A stretch of DNA of 64,000 bases from Rothia aerolata (GTDB lineage Bacteria > Actinomycetota > Actinomycetes > Actinomycetales > Micrococcaceae). Positions within the stretch are counted from its first letter, which is position 1, and each line of letters begins with the position of its first letter. The notes under the pieces were generated by a model. It searched no databases and was not told the DNA's origin. It worked only from the letters and a program-made list of their open reading frames with translations. The stretch spans positions 596,139-660,138 of the forward strand of contig NZ_BMDC01000001.1 in assembly GCF_014635585.1 (NCBI RefSeq). Reading direction: 5' to 3'. Below are positions 27,776-36,717 of the stretch, in pieces. Position numbers and translations under genes: made by a program.

Positions 27776-28501
27776 ATGGTTGAACACAACGAAAGAACAT
27801 CATCGGGTGTGGGAGTGCTCGATAAGGCCGCCTATATTCTGGACTGCCTTGAAGCCGGCCCCGCTTCCCTCTCCCAGCTCGTTGAAGCCACCGGGCTGGC
27901 TCGCCCCACCGTGCACCGCCTGGCTGTAGCGCTGACCCACCACCGGCTAGTTGCCCGCGACATTCAGGGTCGCTTCATGCTGGGGCCCCGCCTGGGCGAG
28001 CTCTCCTCAGCTGCCGGCGAAGACCGCCTCATCGCGGCGTCCGGAAACGTACTCAACCAGCTCCGCAACATTACCGGCGAGAGCTCCCAGGTCTACCGCC
28101 GTCAGGGTGACTGGCGGGTTTGCGTTGCCTCAGCAGAACGCCCGATTGGTCTGCGCGACACCATTCCGGTGGGCACCCAGCTCTCCATGAAGGCCGGCTC
28201 AGCCGCCCAGGTGCTCACTGCCTGGGAAGATCACTCGCGTCTGGTGGAGGGTCTGCGCAACGCCCGCTTCACTGCCACTATGCTGGCTGCGGTACGACGC
28301 CGCGGCTGGGCTCAGTCTGTCGGTGAACGCGAGCGCGGTACCGCCTCGGTTTCAGCACCGGTGCGCAGCCCCTCGGGCAAGGTGATTGCAGCTGTGTCTA
28401 TCTCGGGCCCCATTGAGCGACTGACCCGCCAACCCGGCCGCCTGCACGCCGAGGTGGTCTGCAAGGCGGCTGCCCAGCTCACCGAGGCCCTGCGAAGCTA
28501 A
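27776..28501 (+). CDS. ltbR: IclR-family regulator, likely LtbR
   Basis: In corynebacteria and relatives, LtbR represses leuCD and tryptophan genes from the same divergent position. The 241-residue protein has an N-terminal winged helix (about 13-70, with SLSQLVEATGLARPTVHRLA) and a C-terminal IclR ligand domain (SMKAGSAAQVLTAW, ending with VSISGPIERL). CGGAG precedes ATG 27776. The name rests on family and position. Confidence 0.85.
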   Translation: MVEHNERTSSGVGVLDKAAYILDCLEAGPASLSQLVEATGLARPTVHRLAVALTHHRLVARDIQGRFMLGPRLGELSSAAGEDRLIAASGNVLNQLRNITGESSQVYRRQGDWRVCVASAERPIGLRDTIPVGTQLSMKAGSAAQVLTAWEDHSRLVEGLRNARFTATMLAAVRRRGWAQSVGERERGTASVSAPVRSPSGKVIAAVSISGPIERLTRQPGRLHAEVVCKAAAQLTEALRS

Positions 28502-28507
28502 CTAAGC

Positions 28508-29137
28508 CTACAGCTCTATCTCGTAGACCCTCACCTCGTGCATGCGGTAGCTGAGCTTCTCAAGCTCACTCCGATATTCCAGGGGTGCCTCAAAGTTGAA
28601 GTTGCGAATGTGCCCGTACTTCCACACCCGGTCGATGCCCGGGAGCAGGTCTTTGAGGGGGAACTCCCCCATCAGCCCGCGCACATAGACGTTCAAATAC
28701 GATTTGGTGACCTTCCAGCCCTGCCGCAGGTACCAGAGGTTAGCGGCGGTATCGTCCTGGGTCCATGCCTGAACACGGCTGACCCCAGCGGCTTTCAGCT
28801 CGAGCTTTGCGACCTCCCACATGGTGTGGGCCAGCTTGAGTCTGCGGTAGTCGGGAAGAACTCCCAGGTGCCAGAGCACACCGTGTTTCTCAACGGTTTC
28901 AGGGCCCTGCTCAGAGCAGTATTCAACGTCGAGGAAACCCAGAATTTGCTGGTCTTGGTCGCGAACGGCGACTATACGAACTGAGGGATTCTCGTATTCC
29001 TCACGGTACTGCTGAACGTCGTCGCGGTAGCTAGAGTCCAAAAAGGCTTGAACACGGCAGTTGACCCAGTTCTTTTCATCAGAATCCCTGTACGGTCTAA
29101 CAGAAATTCCGTCTAGCTTCTGAATAGGACTGGTCAA
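28508..29137 (-). CDS. GNAT-family acetyltransferase
   Basis: A 209-residue protein with a GNAT fold: the acetyl-CoA region is around LGVLPDYRRLKLAHTMWEVAK (about residues 92-112), followed by the LWYLRQGWK motif near 140. The substrate is unknown. The start is TTG 29137 preceded by AGAGGG. It is convergent with ltbR, 6 nt apart, and follows the GTPase genes. Confidence 0.78.
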   Translation of the reverse strand: MTSPIQKLDGISVRPYRDSDEKNWVNCRVQAFLDSSYRDDVQQYREEYENPSVRIVAVRDQDQQILGFLDVEYCSEQGPETVEKHGVLWHLGVLPDYRRLKLAHTMWEVAKLELKAAGVSRVQAWTQDDTAANLWYLRQGWKVTKSYLNVYVRGLMGEFPLKDLLPGIDRVWKYGHIRNFNFEAPLEYRSELEKLSYRMHEVRVYEIEL

Positions 29138-29163
29138 CTAATTTCCCTCTGAATTTATAGTGA

Positions 29164-30873
29164 TCAACGAGCATTTTCTAATGCATCACGGTAGGCGTAG
29201 AGCCGGTTAATTTCCTCTTCAACCGGTGCCACCACATAGTCTTGCCCCGCCTCATGCACCTGTTCGAAGATTCGGCGGGAAACCTTTTTCTGGTACATTT
29301 TGCGACCTGCGACAGCGCATATCTTACCAAGAATCGCTGTGACTATCCCCAACAAAAGTCCCGTTGCCACCAGAAGAGTGGGCACCGGAACAGGGTAGCC
29401 CTCAACTCGGGGCGCCTCCGGCAAGGGAATTTGGAAATATTGGGCCAGGGCCAGGCCGGTCAGCCACAGTAGCCCGGCCAAGGCCAGCACGATAGCCAGC
29501 CACTGCACAATATTCAGCAGCACCCACCACCAGCGTTTCTTGGTGGCGGCAAAATCTACCGAGGCAATGGCGCGTTCAAGGGCTTCGGGCAGTTCGCTCT
29601 CGTGTGACCGGGCGGCATCGCGAATCGCATAGCTCCAGGGGGCAGAGACCCCCTCTGCCACGCCGTTGGAGAACCTGCGAATCGCCGAGGACGCCGCCGA
29701 GACCTGCCCCGTGGACATCGGAGGCAGAGACGAGCGGGTAATATCGGAGCCCTCATCACTGCGGTGCAGGTTGAGTCGCTTGAGCGGATCTTTGCGGAAC
29801 TTAAGCAACCAGCGGGTTGCAATCCAGCCGGTGTTCTGCCTGGCGTGGAGCTGGTAAGTCTGCCCCGCTGCCTTGCAGATTGCCTCAGCACCTGAGGCCG
29901 CATACAGCCCCTGGTCCAGCTGGCGAACACCGGTTCCCGTTACACCGTCGGGCAGCCCGGCACCGTCGTGCTCACTCAGGCGATCTACCGCCGTGTTCAC
30001 ATCGGCTTCAATACGCGCCACCGCAGCCGACTTCTCCACCGCAACCCGCCCCAGCGCCGTCCTGAGCCGATCAAGGCCCTCGCCGGTGACAGCCGACACC
30101 GCCATGGGGGCCGCCAGCAGGGAGCCGGTCAGCCCGTCTTCAGCCAGCAGCCGCTGCAGGGAGTCTAGCACCGCGGGTACCTCGCGGGAATCCAGCCGGT
30201 CTGCCTGGTTGAGCACCGCCATGGTTACCGCGCCGTGCTGGGCCAGGGGAACAATAAAATCGTGGTGAATCACGGCATCGGCGTATTTCTGCGGATCAAA
30301 AACCCACACCAGCACATCGACAAAGCCCGCCATGCGGCTAACAATCTCGCGGTTAGACTTCTCCACCGAGTCAAAGTCGGGGAGATCCAGCAGAATAAGG
30401 CCGCCCGATTTGGTTTCGGTCTCGCCGCGGCCCAGTAGATGCTTCATGCGGTTTATCATTCCGCCCTCTACCGGAACCTGCGCCTGGTTGAGGGCCTCTG
30501 CCGCCTGCTCGCCGTCCGAATCCAGAAAAACCCGGTTCTCCACCTGCAACCAGTCCAACAGTTCCTCGCTGCCGGCTCTGCCCCAGACCGCCGCCTGGGC
30601 GGTGGAGGTGGTAGGACGACGCGCCGCCGACTTCGCCACCTTCTGCCCGATGACGGCGTTGAAGAGGGAGGACTTACCCGAGCCCGTTGCGCCAAAGAAA
30701 CCGATTACGGTGTGCTCGGCAGAGAGCTGACGACGAGAGGCGGAACGGTCGAGGGTCTGCTGAACGCTCTCCAAAACCTCGGGATCAACCCGGCCCTGCC
30801 CCAGGTTCACAGCGTCTTCTAGGTGTTCAATCCGGTGCGAGAGCACCGAGACTACCGGCTGGTTCTGCCCCAC
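29164..30873 (-). CDS. Dynamin/YfjP-like membrane GTPase
   Basis: A 569-residue GTPase with P-loop GATGSGKSSL at 61-70, G3-like DLPDFDSVE near 165 and G4 variant NQAD near 217. Two hydrophobic hairpin segments near residues 435-470 (WWWVLLNIVQWLAIVLAL) and 485-510 (LLVATGLLLGIVTAILG) anchor the C-terminal part. The GTG start overlaps the stop of the upstream dynamin gene, so the two are coupled. Such pairs resemble bacterial dynamin-like proteins (DynA/DynB of Streptomyces, IniA/IniC of mycobacteria) involved in membrane remodelling; the role here is inferred. Confidence 0.72.
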   Translation of the reverse strand: MGQNQPVVSVLSHRIEHLEDAVNLGQGRVDPEVLESVQQTLDRSASRRQLSAEHTVIGFFGATGSGKSSLFNAVIGQKVAKSAARRPTTSTAQAAVWGRAGSEELLDWLQVENRVFLDSDGEQAAEALNQAQVPVEGGMINRMKHLLGRGETETKSGGLILLDLPDFDSVEKSNREIVSRMAGFVDVLVWVFDPQKYADAVIHHDFIVPLAQHGAVTMAVLNQADRLDSREVPAVLDSLQRLLAEDGLTGSLLAAPMAVSAVTGEGLDRLRTALGRVAVEKSAAVARIEADVNTAVDRLSEHDGAGLPDGVTGTGVRQLDQGLYAASGAEAICKAAGQTYQLHARQNTGWIATRWLLKFRKDPLKRLNLHRSDEGSDITRSSLPPMSTGQVSAASSAIRRFSNGVAEGVSAPWSYAIRDAARSHESELPEALERAIASVDFAATKKRWWWVLLNIVQWLAIVLALAGLLWLTGLALAQYFQIPLPEAPRVEGYPVPVPTLLVATGLLLGIVTAILGKICAVAGRKMYQKKVSRRIFEQVHEAGQDYVVAPVEEEINRLYAYRDALENAR

Positions 30874-32717
30874 TATTTCGCCTCCTTCAGGCCCCGGGCG
30901 GTCGCCCGCATTTCTTCTGTGCTGCGCTGCAAGAGAGCCGGTTCAGGGCCCAGGCTGATGCTATCGAGCCGCTCGGTCAGTACCTCGGAGTGTTCGTCCA
31001 GCAGTTCGTGCACGCGGATTTCAAGGTTCTCGCGGGCGCCCTGGGCCATACGGCGCACGGCGTCCTCACCAAAAACCGCCTCAAGCAGTTTGGTGCCCAC
31101 CACACCCGAGCCACCGGCAATGCCCACCTCGATGCCGGTCAATCCACCGGTCATTGAGAAGACCACCACCATGAGAATCACAGCCGCAGCATTGACACCC
31201 AGAGACATAAAGCGTGCCCGCTGTCGTTTGCCCGCGCCCTCGGCACGAATCATCTCCATCACGTCGTTCTGCCAGGCACGAATCCCCTCGGCAACACGGG
31301 CAGGAAAGTCCTCGCTGACCCTCGCCACATCGCGGTTGCCGATGAGCACTCGTCCTGCCCTCTCCTCCAGCCACTGCCGCTGGGAGGTCTCAGCAGCCTG
31401 CGCCGCCTGCTCCACAATCACCGAGTGGAGCCCGACTTCCAGCGCCTGCTCCACCTCTACCGCTTGCGAAGGCTGGCCCTTGAAGAAGCCCGCCACGCGG
31501 TCGCGCATGCGGCCAATTCCGGTTTCAAGACTACGGAAGAACTCGCCGGTTCCCACAAAATCCTGCCACCGCGAGAGCACCTCGCCGCGCAACAAAGCGC
31601 CGTCCTGGGTCGAGGCAATAATGTTCTTCTGCGCCTGCGTATAGCTGGTGAGCACGATGTTCTGTAGCCGCTGGGCGGTCTCGAACTGAGCGGTCTGCGC
31701 GGCTGTAATAGTTTCCATACGGTCTGCTACAGACCGGACGGCGCCCTCGAGGGTCTGGCGCGCGATGCGGGATCGCTCGTCGGCGTTAGAGCCCAACTCC
31801 CTCAACCAGAAAACCAGCGGAGTTAGCGCTACGGCGGGCAGCATTCCCCGCTCATCACGCTCCTGCTCGGTCACCGTCAGCAGATGGGCCGGGGTGATTC
31901 CGGCACCGGTGAGCATGCGACGTAAATCCTCTTCGATTTCATCTTCGGCACCCTCGGGCACCCGGTTGAGCACCACAGCAACCGTAATATCCCGCTTGGC
32001 TGCCTCGTGCAGAACCTCCCAGGGCACAGCATCGGCATAGCGGTTAGCGGTGGTCACGAAGAGCCACAAATCAGCCGCCGAGAGCAACTGCTTGGCAAGC
32101 CTGCGATTATCTTCGCTCACAGAATCAATATCGGGGGCATCGATGAGAGCAATTCCGGCGGGAATAGACTCTGTGGCCACGGTGAAAATCTGGTCTCTCT
32201 CAGAGTGGTCAGCGCCGACCAGCTCGGTGGAATTCTTTGCCTCTATACGTTCCAGGTGGGGCAGAATTCTCTGGGGCGTGAGAGCCTCAGCATCTTCGGG
32301 GCGGTGGATCAGCACCGGCTGGCGGGTGGTGGGCCGAATCGCTCCGGATCGGGTGATTGGCTCCCCCAGCAGAGTGTTAACCAGGGTTGATTTACCGGCA
32401 CCGGTTGAGCCACCCACCACCACGGTCAGCGGAGCATCCAGGGTAGCCAGCCTGGGCAGAATGTAGTCATCGAGCTGGGTGATAGTGCGGGAAACGGTGG
32501 TTCGGTCTTCTTCGACCCCGGCGTTTTCCAGAGGGAGAGTTACCTCGTCGATGCTAGCGCGGGCAGTGCGAACCGCGGCCAGCTCAGCATCTACCTGAGC
32601 TGACTGTGTGCCTCGGCTAGCAACGCTCCCCCGGCGTTGCACGGTGCTGTTTTCTTCTGAGCTCTCCCCGGAGATTTCCTCGGAGGTCAGGTGCAAGTTT
32701 TTGGTCTTTTCATCCAC
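30873..32717 (-). CDS. Dynamin-like GTPase, partner of the downstream GTPase
   Basis: A 614-residue GTPase with P-loop GGSTGAGKSTL near 102-112, G3-like DAPDIDSVSEDN, and a hydrophobic segment near residues 515-550 (NAAAVILMVVVFSMTGGL) suited to membrane insertion. The C-terminal part is helical and charged. I start at GTG 32717 (VDEKTKNLHL); a frame reaching 32807 would translate repeat DNA of composite copy 3. It is coupled to the second GTPase by a one-base stop/start overlap. A hetero-oligomeric membrane-remodelling pair is inferred. Confidence 0.72.
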   Translation of the reverse strand: MDEKTKNLHLTSEEISGESSEENSTVQRRGSVASRGTQSAQVDAELAAVRTARASIDEVTLPLENAGVEEDRTTVSRTITQLDDYILPRLATLDAPLTVVVGGSTGAGKSTLVNTLLGEPITRSGAIRPTTRQPVLIHRPEDAEALTPQRILPHLERIEAKNSTELVGADHSERDQIFTVATESIPAGIALIDAPDIDSVSEDNRRLAKQLLSAADLWLFVTTANRYADAVPWEVLHEAAKRDITVAVVLNRVPEGAEDEIEEDLRRMLTGAGITPAHLLTVTEQERDERGMLPAVALTPLVFWLRELGSNADERSRIARQTLEGAVRSVADRMETITAAQTAQFETAQRLQNIVLTSYTQAQKNIIASTQDGALLRGEVLSRWQDFVGTGEFFRSLETGIGRMRDRVAGFFKGQPSQAVEVEQALEVGLHSVIVEQAAQAAETSQRQWLEERAGRVLIGNRDVARVSEDFPARVAEGIRAWQNDVMEMIRAEGAGKRQRARFMSLGVNAAAVILMVVVFSMTGGLTGIEVGIAGGSGVVGTKLLEAVFGEDAVRRMAQGARENLEIRVHELLDEHSEVLTERLDSISLGPEPALLQRSTEEMRATARGLKEAK

Positions 32718-32764
32718 AGAACCATTCTTCCACAAGCCTGCTGATGATTGAGGATATACCCGAC

Positions 32765-33255
32765 CCCTGGGCGTGCGTTTATCCGCGGAAACAAGCTCCC
32801 GGTACACCTAGATTCCTGTAGGTAGAACCTAAAGTACACGCAAAGCTCGGTTGAAAGGCCAAAGGTACACCTGTGTTCCCTGGGTACACATCTAGATGTG
32901 TACCCAGGGAACACAGGTGTACTAACGTCAGCCCGGCAAGAAGAACTTGTACTTTACCTATCGAGCTTCCTCGAGTGGCCATTTTTGTACCGAAAACCTG
33001 CGAAAAACGGTTTAAAAATGGCCACTCGGCGATCATGGCACCCCGTGCAGTTGCCCCTGTTTCATTGAGTCGCCGCTTCAACGACAAATCGCCGGTACCG
33101 TACCGGCGAAATGCAACTAAAACGGCGATATGTCACCGAAGCGGCGACTCAGTACACTGGCCTATTCTCGATAAACGCCCAGCATGTTAGTGGATACACT
33201 TTTCTACCACTATCGCGGGTGACACGCCCGGGCGGGATACACTTATCTGCCTATA
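32765..33255 (+). repeat. Composite GTAC palindrome repeat, copy 3
   Basis: Modules: header GCGGAAACAAGCTCCCGGTA (from 32785), a perfect 58-nt palindrome at 32865-32922 centred on TCTAGA, the GGCCATTTTTGTACCG palindrome (about 32977-33024), a large GAGTCGCCGC...GCGGCGACTC hairpin (33067-33150), and an end module with CTACCACTATCGCGGGT and GCCCGGGC (about 33203-33255). It lies between the dynamin gene start and a tRNA-Glu terminator. Confidence 0.85.
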
Positions 33256-33303
33256 ACCCTGCGTTTAACCGTTGATGAGCCGACTCCTTCACACCACAGA
33301 CAC

Positions 33304-33340
33304 AAAAAAGAGGCCCACCCTGTTCAGGTGAGCCTCTTTT
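33304..33340 (-). terminator. Terminator of tRNA-Glu copy 1
   Basis: On the minus strand GAGGCTCACC and GGTGGGCCTC form a stem (33310-33336) followed by TTTTTT. The same terminator recurs downstream of the other two tRNA-Glu genes (about 33672-33700 and 34583-34612). Confidence 0.8.
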
Positions 33341-33346
33341 CCTCTG

Positions 33347-33419
33347 TGACCCCAACCGGATTTGAACCGGTGTTGCCGCCGTGAGAGGGCGGAGTACTAG
33401 GCCGCTATACGATGGGGCC
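33347..33419 (-). tRNA. tRNA-Glu(CTC), copy 1
   Basis: A 73-nt cloverleaf on the minus strand with acceptor GGCCCCA/TGGGGTC, anticodon stem CCGCC/GGCGG and loop CTCTCAC, so the anticodon is CTC. The T-loop is GGTTCAAATCC. CCA is not encoded. This copy stands alone; copies 2 and 3 are followed by tRNA-Gln in coordinate order. The gap 33420-33640 shows no gene. Confidence 0.95.
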
Positions 33420-33710
33420 GTTACTGTCTTTGAGAGCTAGCTTTTGAGCTATCCGCTCTCGACAACAGATATAAGATTACACAGCTTTTGAGTGACCCGC
33501 AAATCGTGAGGGGGTGTTCTGCACTACATTCCAGCAGGGGCGGATCGGCCTCTTCCGGGCAGGGCTACGAGCCACCCTACCCCACCGTTAAGGAGACGGC
33601 TTCTGTGCACAAAACCACTAGACAAACAGCCTTATCTTGAAGAGCCGGCTCCTTTACACCACAGACACAAAAAAGAGGCCCACCCTATTCAGGTGAGCCT
33701 CCTTAGCCTG

Positions 33711-33783
33711 TGACCCCAACCGGATTTGAACCGGTGTTGCCGCCGTGAGAGGGCGGAGTACTAGGCCGCTATACGATGGGGCC
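33711..33783 (-). tRNA. tRNA-Glu(CTC), copy 2
   Basis: Same sequence as the copy at 33347: anticodon CTC and no encoded CCA. It is downstream of tRNA-Gln copy 1 on the minus strand (28 nt spacer), so the two are probably processed from one transcript. Confidence 0.95.
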
Positions 33784-33811
33784 AAAAACATTTTGAAAAA
33801 CAAAATGCTCG

Positions 33812-33883
33812 CTGGGATACCAGGACTCGAACCTAGAATGACGGTACCAGAAACCGTAGTGTTGCCAATTACACCATATCCCA
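33812..33883 (-). tRNA. tRNA-Gln(CTG), copy 1
   Basis: Acceptor stem TGGGATA/TATCCCA, anticodon stem ACGGT/ACCGT with loop TTCTGGT, anticodon CTG. Discriminator G and no encoded CCA. First gene of the minus-strand Gln-Glu unit. Confidence 0.94.
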
Positions 33884-34039
33884 ATGTCAAAAACGCAGTT
33901 GTCTGCGCCGTGCAACAGATAAATACTATACATTCAGATTTATTGAGAAAGCAAACTGAATTTCGGTGTTCTGTAACACAGACATGTGAAGGAGTCGGCT
34001 TCCACACGAAGCTAACCTCACCCCTCTACCACCCAAAAT

Positions 34040-34557
34040 ACAGAACCTTCGATATAGGGCATGGAGCATTCATAGATTTTGAGCTGAAACAAGCCCTCGT
34101 ACACGTAGATTCCTGTTAGCAGACCTAAGGTACACGCAAGTTCCCGTGAAGAGGCCAAAGGTACACGTGAAGTCCCCAGGTACAAGACAATACTTGTACT
34201 CAGGGACTCTGCTTGTACCCTAGATAGCCCAGCCAGAAGAAACTTGTACCTTACAACCACCGAGCTTTCCCGAGAGGCCATTTTTAGACCGAAAACCAGC
34301 AAAAAACGGTCTAAAAATGGCCGCTCAGCGATCACGGCAGCCCGTGCAGTTGACCCTGTTTCATCGAGTCCCGCTTCAGTTGCATATCGCCGGTACAGCA
34401 ACGGCGTCTGTCGTTGAAGCGGCGATATGCTGCCGAAGCGGCGACTCGGTACACTAAACCAATTCTTAAAAGCCGCCCAGCATGCTAGAAGACGCGCTTT
34501 TCTACCACTATCGCGGGTAACCCGCCCGGGCGGGACACACTTATCTGCCTATAACCC
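34040..34557 (+). repeat. Composite GTAC palindrome repeat, copy 4
   Basis: The fullest copy: header TTTTGAGCTGAAACAAGCC (34077-34095), a GTAC palindrome with loop ACAATA whose arms have diverged (34161-34218), the GGCCATTTTTAGACCG palindrome (34276-34322), the GCCGCTTC-type hairpin (about 34365-34447) and the CTACCACTATCGCGGGT end module (34502-34518 onward). It separates the two tRNA cassettes. Confidence 0.82.
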
Positions 34558-34622
34558 AGGCGCAGTTTCCAGCCGAGCACAAAAAAGAGGCCCACCCTGT
34601 TCAGGTGAGCCTCCTTAGCCTG

Positions 34623-34695
34623 TGACCCCAACCGGATTTGAACCGGTGTTGCCGCCGTGAGAGGGCGGAGTACTAGGCCGCTATACGATGGGGCC
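34623..34695 (-). tRNA. tRNA-Glu(CTC), copy 3
   Basis: Identical in sequence to the two earlier tRNA-Glu(CTC) genes, with the same rho-independent terminator downstream (34583-34612). It is the tRNA-Glu gene nearest to gltX. Confidence 0.95.
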
Positions 34696-34724
34696 AAAAA
34701 ACATTTTGAAAAACAAAATGCTCG

Positions 34725-34796
34725 CTGGGATACCAGGACTCGAACCTAGAATGACGGTACCAGAAACCGTAGTGTTGCCAATTACACCATATCCCA
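34725..34796 (-). tRNA. tRNA-Gln(CTG), copy 2
   Basis: Same sequence as tRNA-Gln copy 1, separated from tRNA-Glu copy 3 by the same spacer hairpin CATTTTG/CAAAATG (one extra A). The duplication of the whole cassette is evident. Confidence 0.94.
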
Positions 34797-34961
34797 ATGT
34801 CAAAACGCAGTTGTCTGCGCCGTGCAACGAGTAAATACTCTACCAGGCAGGGCTGGCACTGTGCAAATTTTCCCGGGTGAGGTCTGCGCTACATCGCCTG
34901 AGCAAGGGCGAGAGCGAAAGCAAGATCAAACCCAAACCAGCTTTCCGCGGTGAAGACAATA

Positions 34962-35045
34962 AAATGCGGGGGCTCCGTCTGCTCGATTTCGGTACAAGCC
35001 CCCTGGGGCTTGCGCCGAAACGAGCAGGGGCACTCCCCCGCATTT
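34962..35045 (-). terminator. Three-tier hairpin after gltX
   Basis: An 84-nt structure made of three nested stems: AAATGCGGGGG with CCCCCGCATTT (outer, 11 bp), CTGCTCG-TTTCGG with CCGAAACGAGCAG (middle) and CAAGCCCC with GGGGCTTG (inner). It starts 23 nt after the gltX stop. A terminator role is the simplest reading; the elaborate stem is unusual. Confidence 0.6.
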
Positions 35046-35068
35046 ATTGGCTTCTCAGCGAAAACTCG

Positions 35069-36586
35069 TTAACCCTGCAAATCCGCCAGTAGCGCCCGCA
35101 GACGCTTCAGGGAAGATTCCTTGCCCAGAATCTCCATGGATTCAAAGAGCGGGGGCGAAACCTTAGCGCCGGAGACGGCGGTGCGGATGGGCCCAAAGGC
35201 CAGGCGGGGCTTGATTTCCAGGCCCTCGACAATGGCAGAGCGCAGTGCTACCTGAATGGGCTCGGCGGTGAAGTTGTCAAGGGGTTCAAGAGCGTCGATA
35301 GCCGCCTGCAGTACAGCCGGTGCTGACTCCTTGAGCTGCTTGCGGGCGTCGTCCGCAATTTCAATTTCAGAATCAGACTTGAAGAGGAAGCCCAGCAGAG
35401 CCGGAACCTCCCCCAGCAGCTGCATGCGCTCCTGTACCAGCGGTGCGGCTTCGGTGAGAATCTCCTGCTCGCGGGCAGAAAGTTCTTCAAAGGAGCCGCC
35501 GGTAACCACACCGGCGCGCTGTAGGTACCAGACCAGGCGATCGCGGAAGTCATCGGCGGCCAGCATACGAATATGGGTGCCGTTGATAGCCTCTGCCTTC
35601 TTCACGTCAAAGCGGGCGGGGTTGGCCAGAACATCCTTGATATCGAAGTGCTCCACCATTTCGTCCAGGGTGAAGATGTCTTGGTCGTGAGACAGCGACC
35701 ACCCCAGCAGAGCCAGGTAGTTATCGAGGCCCTCCTTGATAAAGCCCTGTTCCTGCAACAGGAAGAGGTTGGATTCGGGGTCGCGCTTGGAGAGCTTCTT
35801 GTTGCCCTGGCCCATCACGTAGGGCAGGTGGCCGAACTCGGGAATGAACTTGGCAACGCCCACCTCAATCAGTGCCCGGTAGAGGGCAATCTGGCGGGGA
35901 GTTGACGACAGCAGATCCTCACCGCGCAGCACGTGGGTAATGCCCATCAGCGCGTCGTCCACGGGGTTAACCAGGGTGTAGAGGGGCTTGCCGTTGGCGC
36001 GAACCACCACGAAGTCGGGGGTTGAGCCCGCCTTGAAGGTAATCTCGCCGCGCACCAGGTCGGTGAAGGTGATGTCTTCATCGGGCATGCGCAGGCGCAG
36101 CACGGGCTCGCGGCCCTCGGCGCGGTAGGTAGCCTTCTGCTCTTCGGTCAGGTCGCGATCAAAGTTGTCGTAGCCCAGCTTGGGGTCTTCACCCTTGGCG
36201 CGGTGGCGCTCCTCAACCTCGGCGGGAGTGGAAAAATCTTCGTAGACGTAGCCGCCCTCGATCAGCTTCTGAATAACATCCTGGTAGATGTCGCCGCGCT
36301 GGGACTGGCGGTAGGGTTCGTGGGGGCCGCCCACGCCAACGCCTTCGTCCCAGTAGATACCCAGCCAGTGCAGGGAATCCAGCACCTGGTTGAAGGACTC
36401 CTCGGAGTCACGCGCAGCGTCGGTATCCTCAATACGGAAAACCAGCTTGCCCCCGGTGTGCTTAGCGTAAGCCCAGTTGAAGAGCGCGGTTCGAATCATT
36501 CCCACGTGCGGGGTGCCGGTGGGCGACGGGCAGAAGCGCACGCGGGTTTCGCTGGGGTCTTTGAGCTTAACAGTCAAATCTGACAT
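35069..36586 (-). CDS. gltX: Glutamate--tRNA ligase
   Basis: GltX charges tRNA-Glu, and in organisms without GlnRS also tRNA-Gln for later amidation. The 505-residue class I synthetase has the HIGH-like [11 protein letters not shown] near residues 20-30 and the KMSKS-like [10 protein letters not shown] near 265. The three tRNA-Glu and two tRNA-Gln genes beside it make the neighbourhood functionally coherent. TAATC-like -10 signals are not clear before ATG 36586. Confidence 0.96.
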   Translation of the reverse strand: MSDLTVKLKDPSETRVRFCPSPTGTPHVGMIRTALFNWAYAKHTGGKLVFRIEDTDAARDSEESFNQVLDSLHWLGIYWDEGVGVGGPHEPYRQSQRGDIYQDVIQKLIEGGYVYEDFSTPAEVEERHRAKGEDPKLGYDNFDRDLTEEQKATYRAEGREPVLRLRMPDEDITFTDLVRGEITFKAGSTPDFVVVRANGKPLYTLVNPVDDALMGITHVLRGEDLLSSTPRQIALYRALIEVGVAKFIPEFGHLPYVMGQGNKKLSKRDPESNLFLLQEQGFIKEGLDNYLALLGWSLSHDQDIFTLDEMVEHFDIKDVLANPARFDVKKAEAINGTHIRMLAADDFRDRLVWYLQRAGVVTGGSFEELSAREQEILTEAAPLVQERMQLLGEVPALLGFLFKSDSEIEIADDARKQLKESAPAVLQAAIDALEPLDNFTAEPIQVALRSAIVEGLEIKPRLAFGPIRTAVSGAKVSPPLFESMEILGKESSLKRLRALLADLQG

Positions 36587-36633
36587 GAGAAGAAGTCTCT
36601 ACTCTTTCTCTCGTTGGTGTGAAATGGTGCGGT

Positions 36634-36708
36634 AGGACGACGCCGCGGCGGCCAGGCTACCCCACGCGCAGGTGGGCGCGCGGGCAAAAGCGGGGTGGGC
36701 GCCGTCCT
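36634..36708 (-). terminator. Hairpin after the FAH hydrolase gene
   Basis: AGGACGACGCC (36634-36644) faces GGCGCCGTCCT (36698-36708) with one mismatch, and CCCCACGC faces GCGGGGTGGG inside. It lies 10 nt beyond the FAH stop. The arm tips are an inverted pair of the over-represented 10-mer GCGYCGTCCT. Confidence 0.6.
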
Positions 36709-36717
36709 GAAAACTAT

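Larger units (their letters stand above)
33640..33895 (-). repeat. Duplicated tRNA-Glu/tRNA-Gln cassette, unit 1
   Basis: This segment (terminator, tRNA-Glu, spacer with CATTTTG/CAAAATG hairpin, tRNA-Gln, short leader) is nearly identical to 34575-34810. The two units flank composite repeat copy 4. The outer tRNA-Glu at 33347 shares the terminator and its upstream words, so parts of the segment exist three times. Confidence 0.85.

Noticed and set aside
32718-32807. Upstream extension of the dynamin-like gene
   Set aside because: The added residues translate composite repeat DNA; GTG 32717 fits better.
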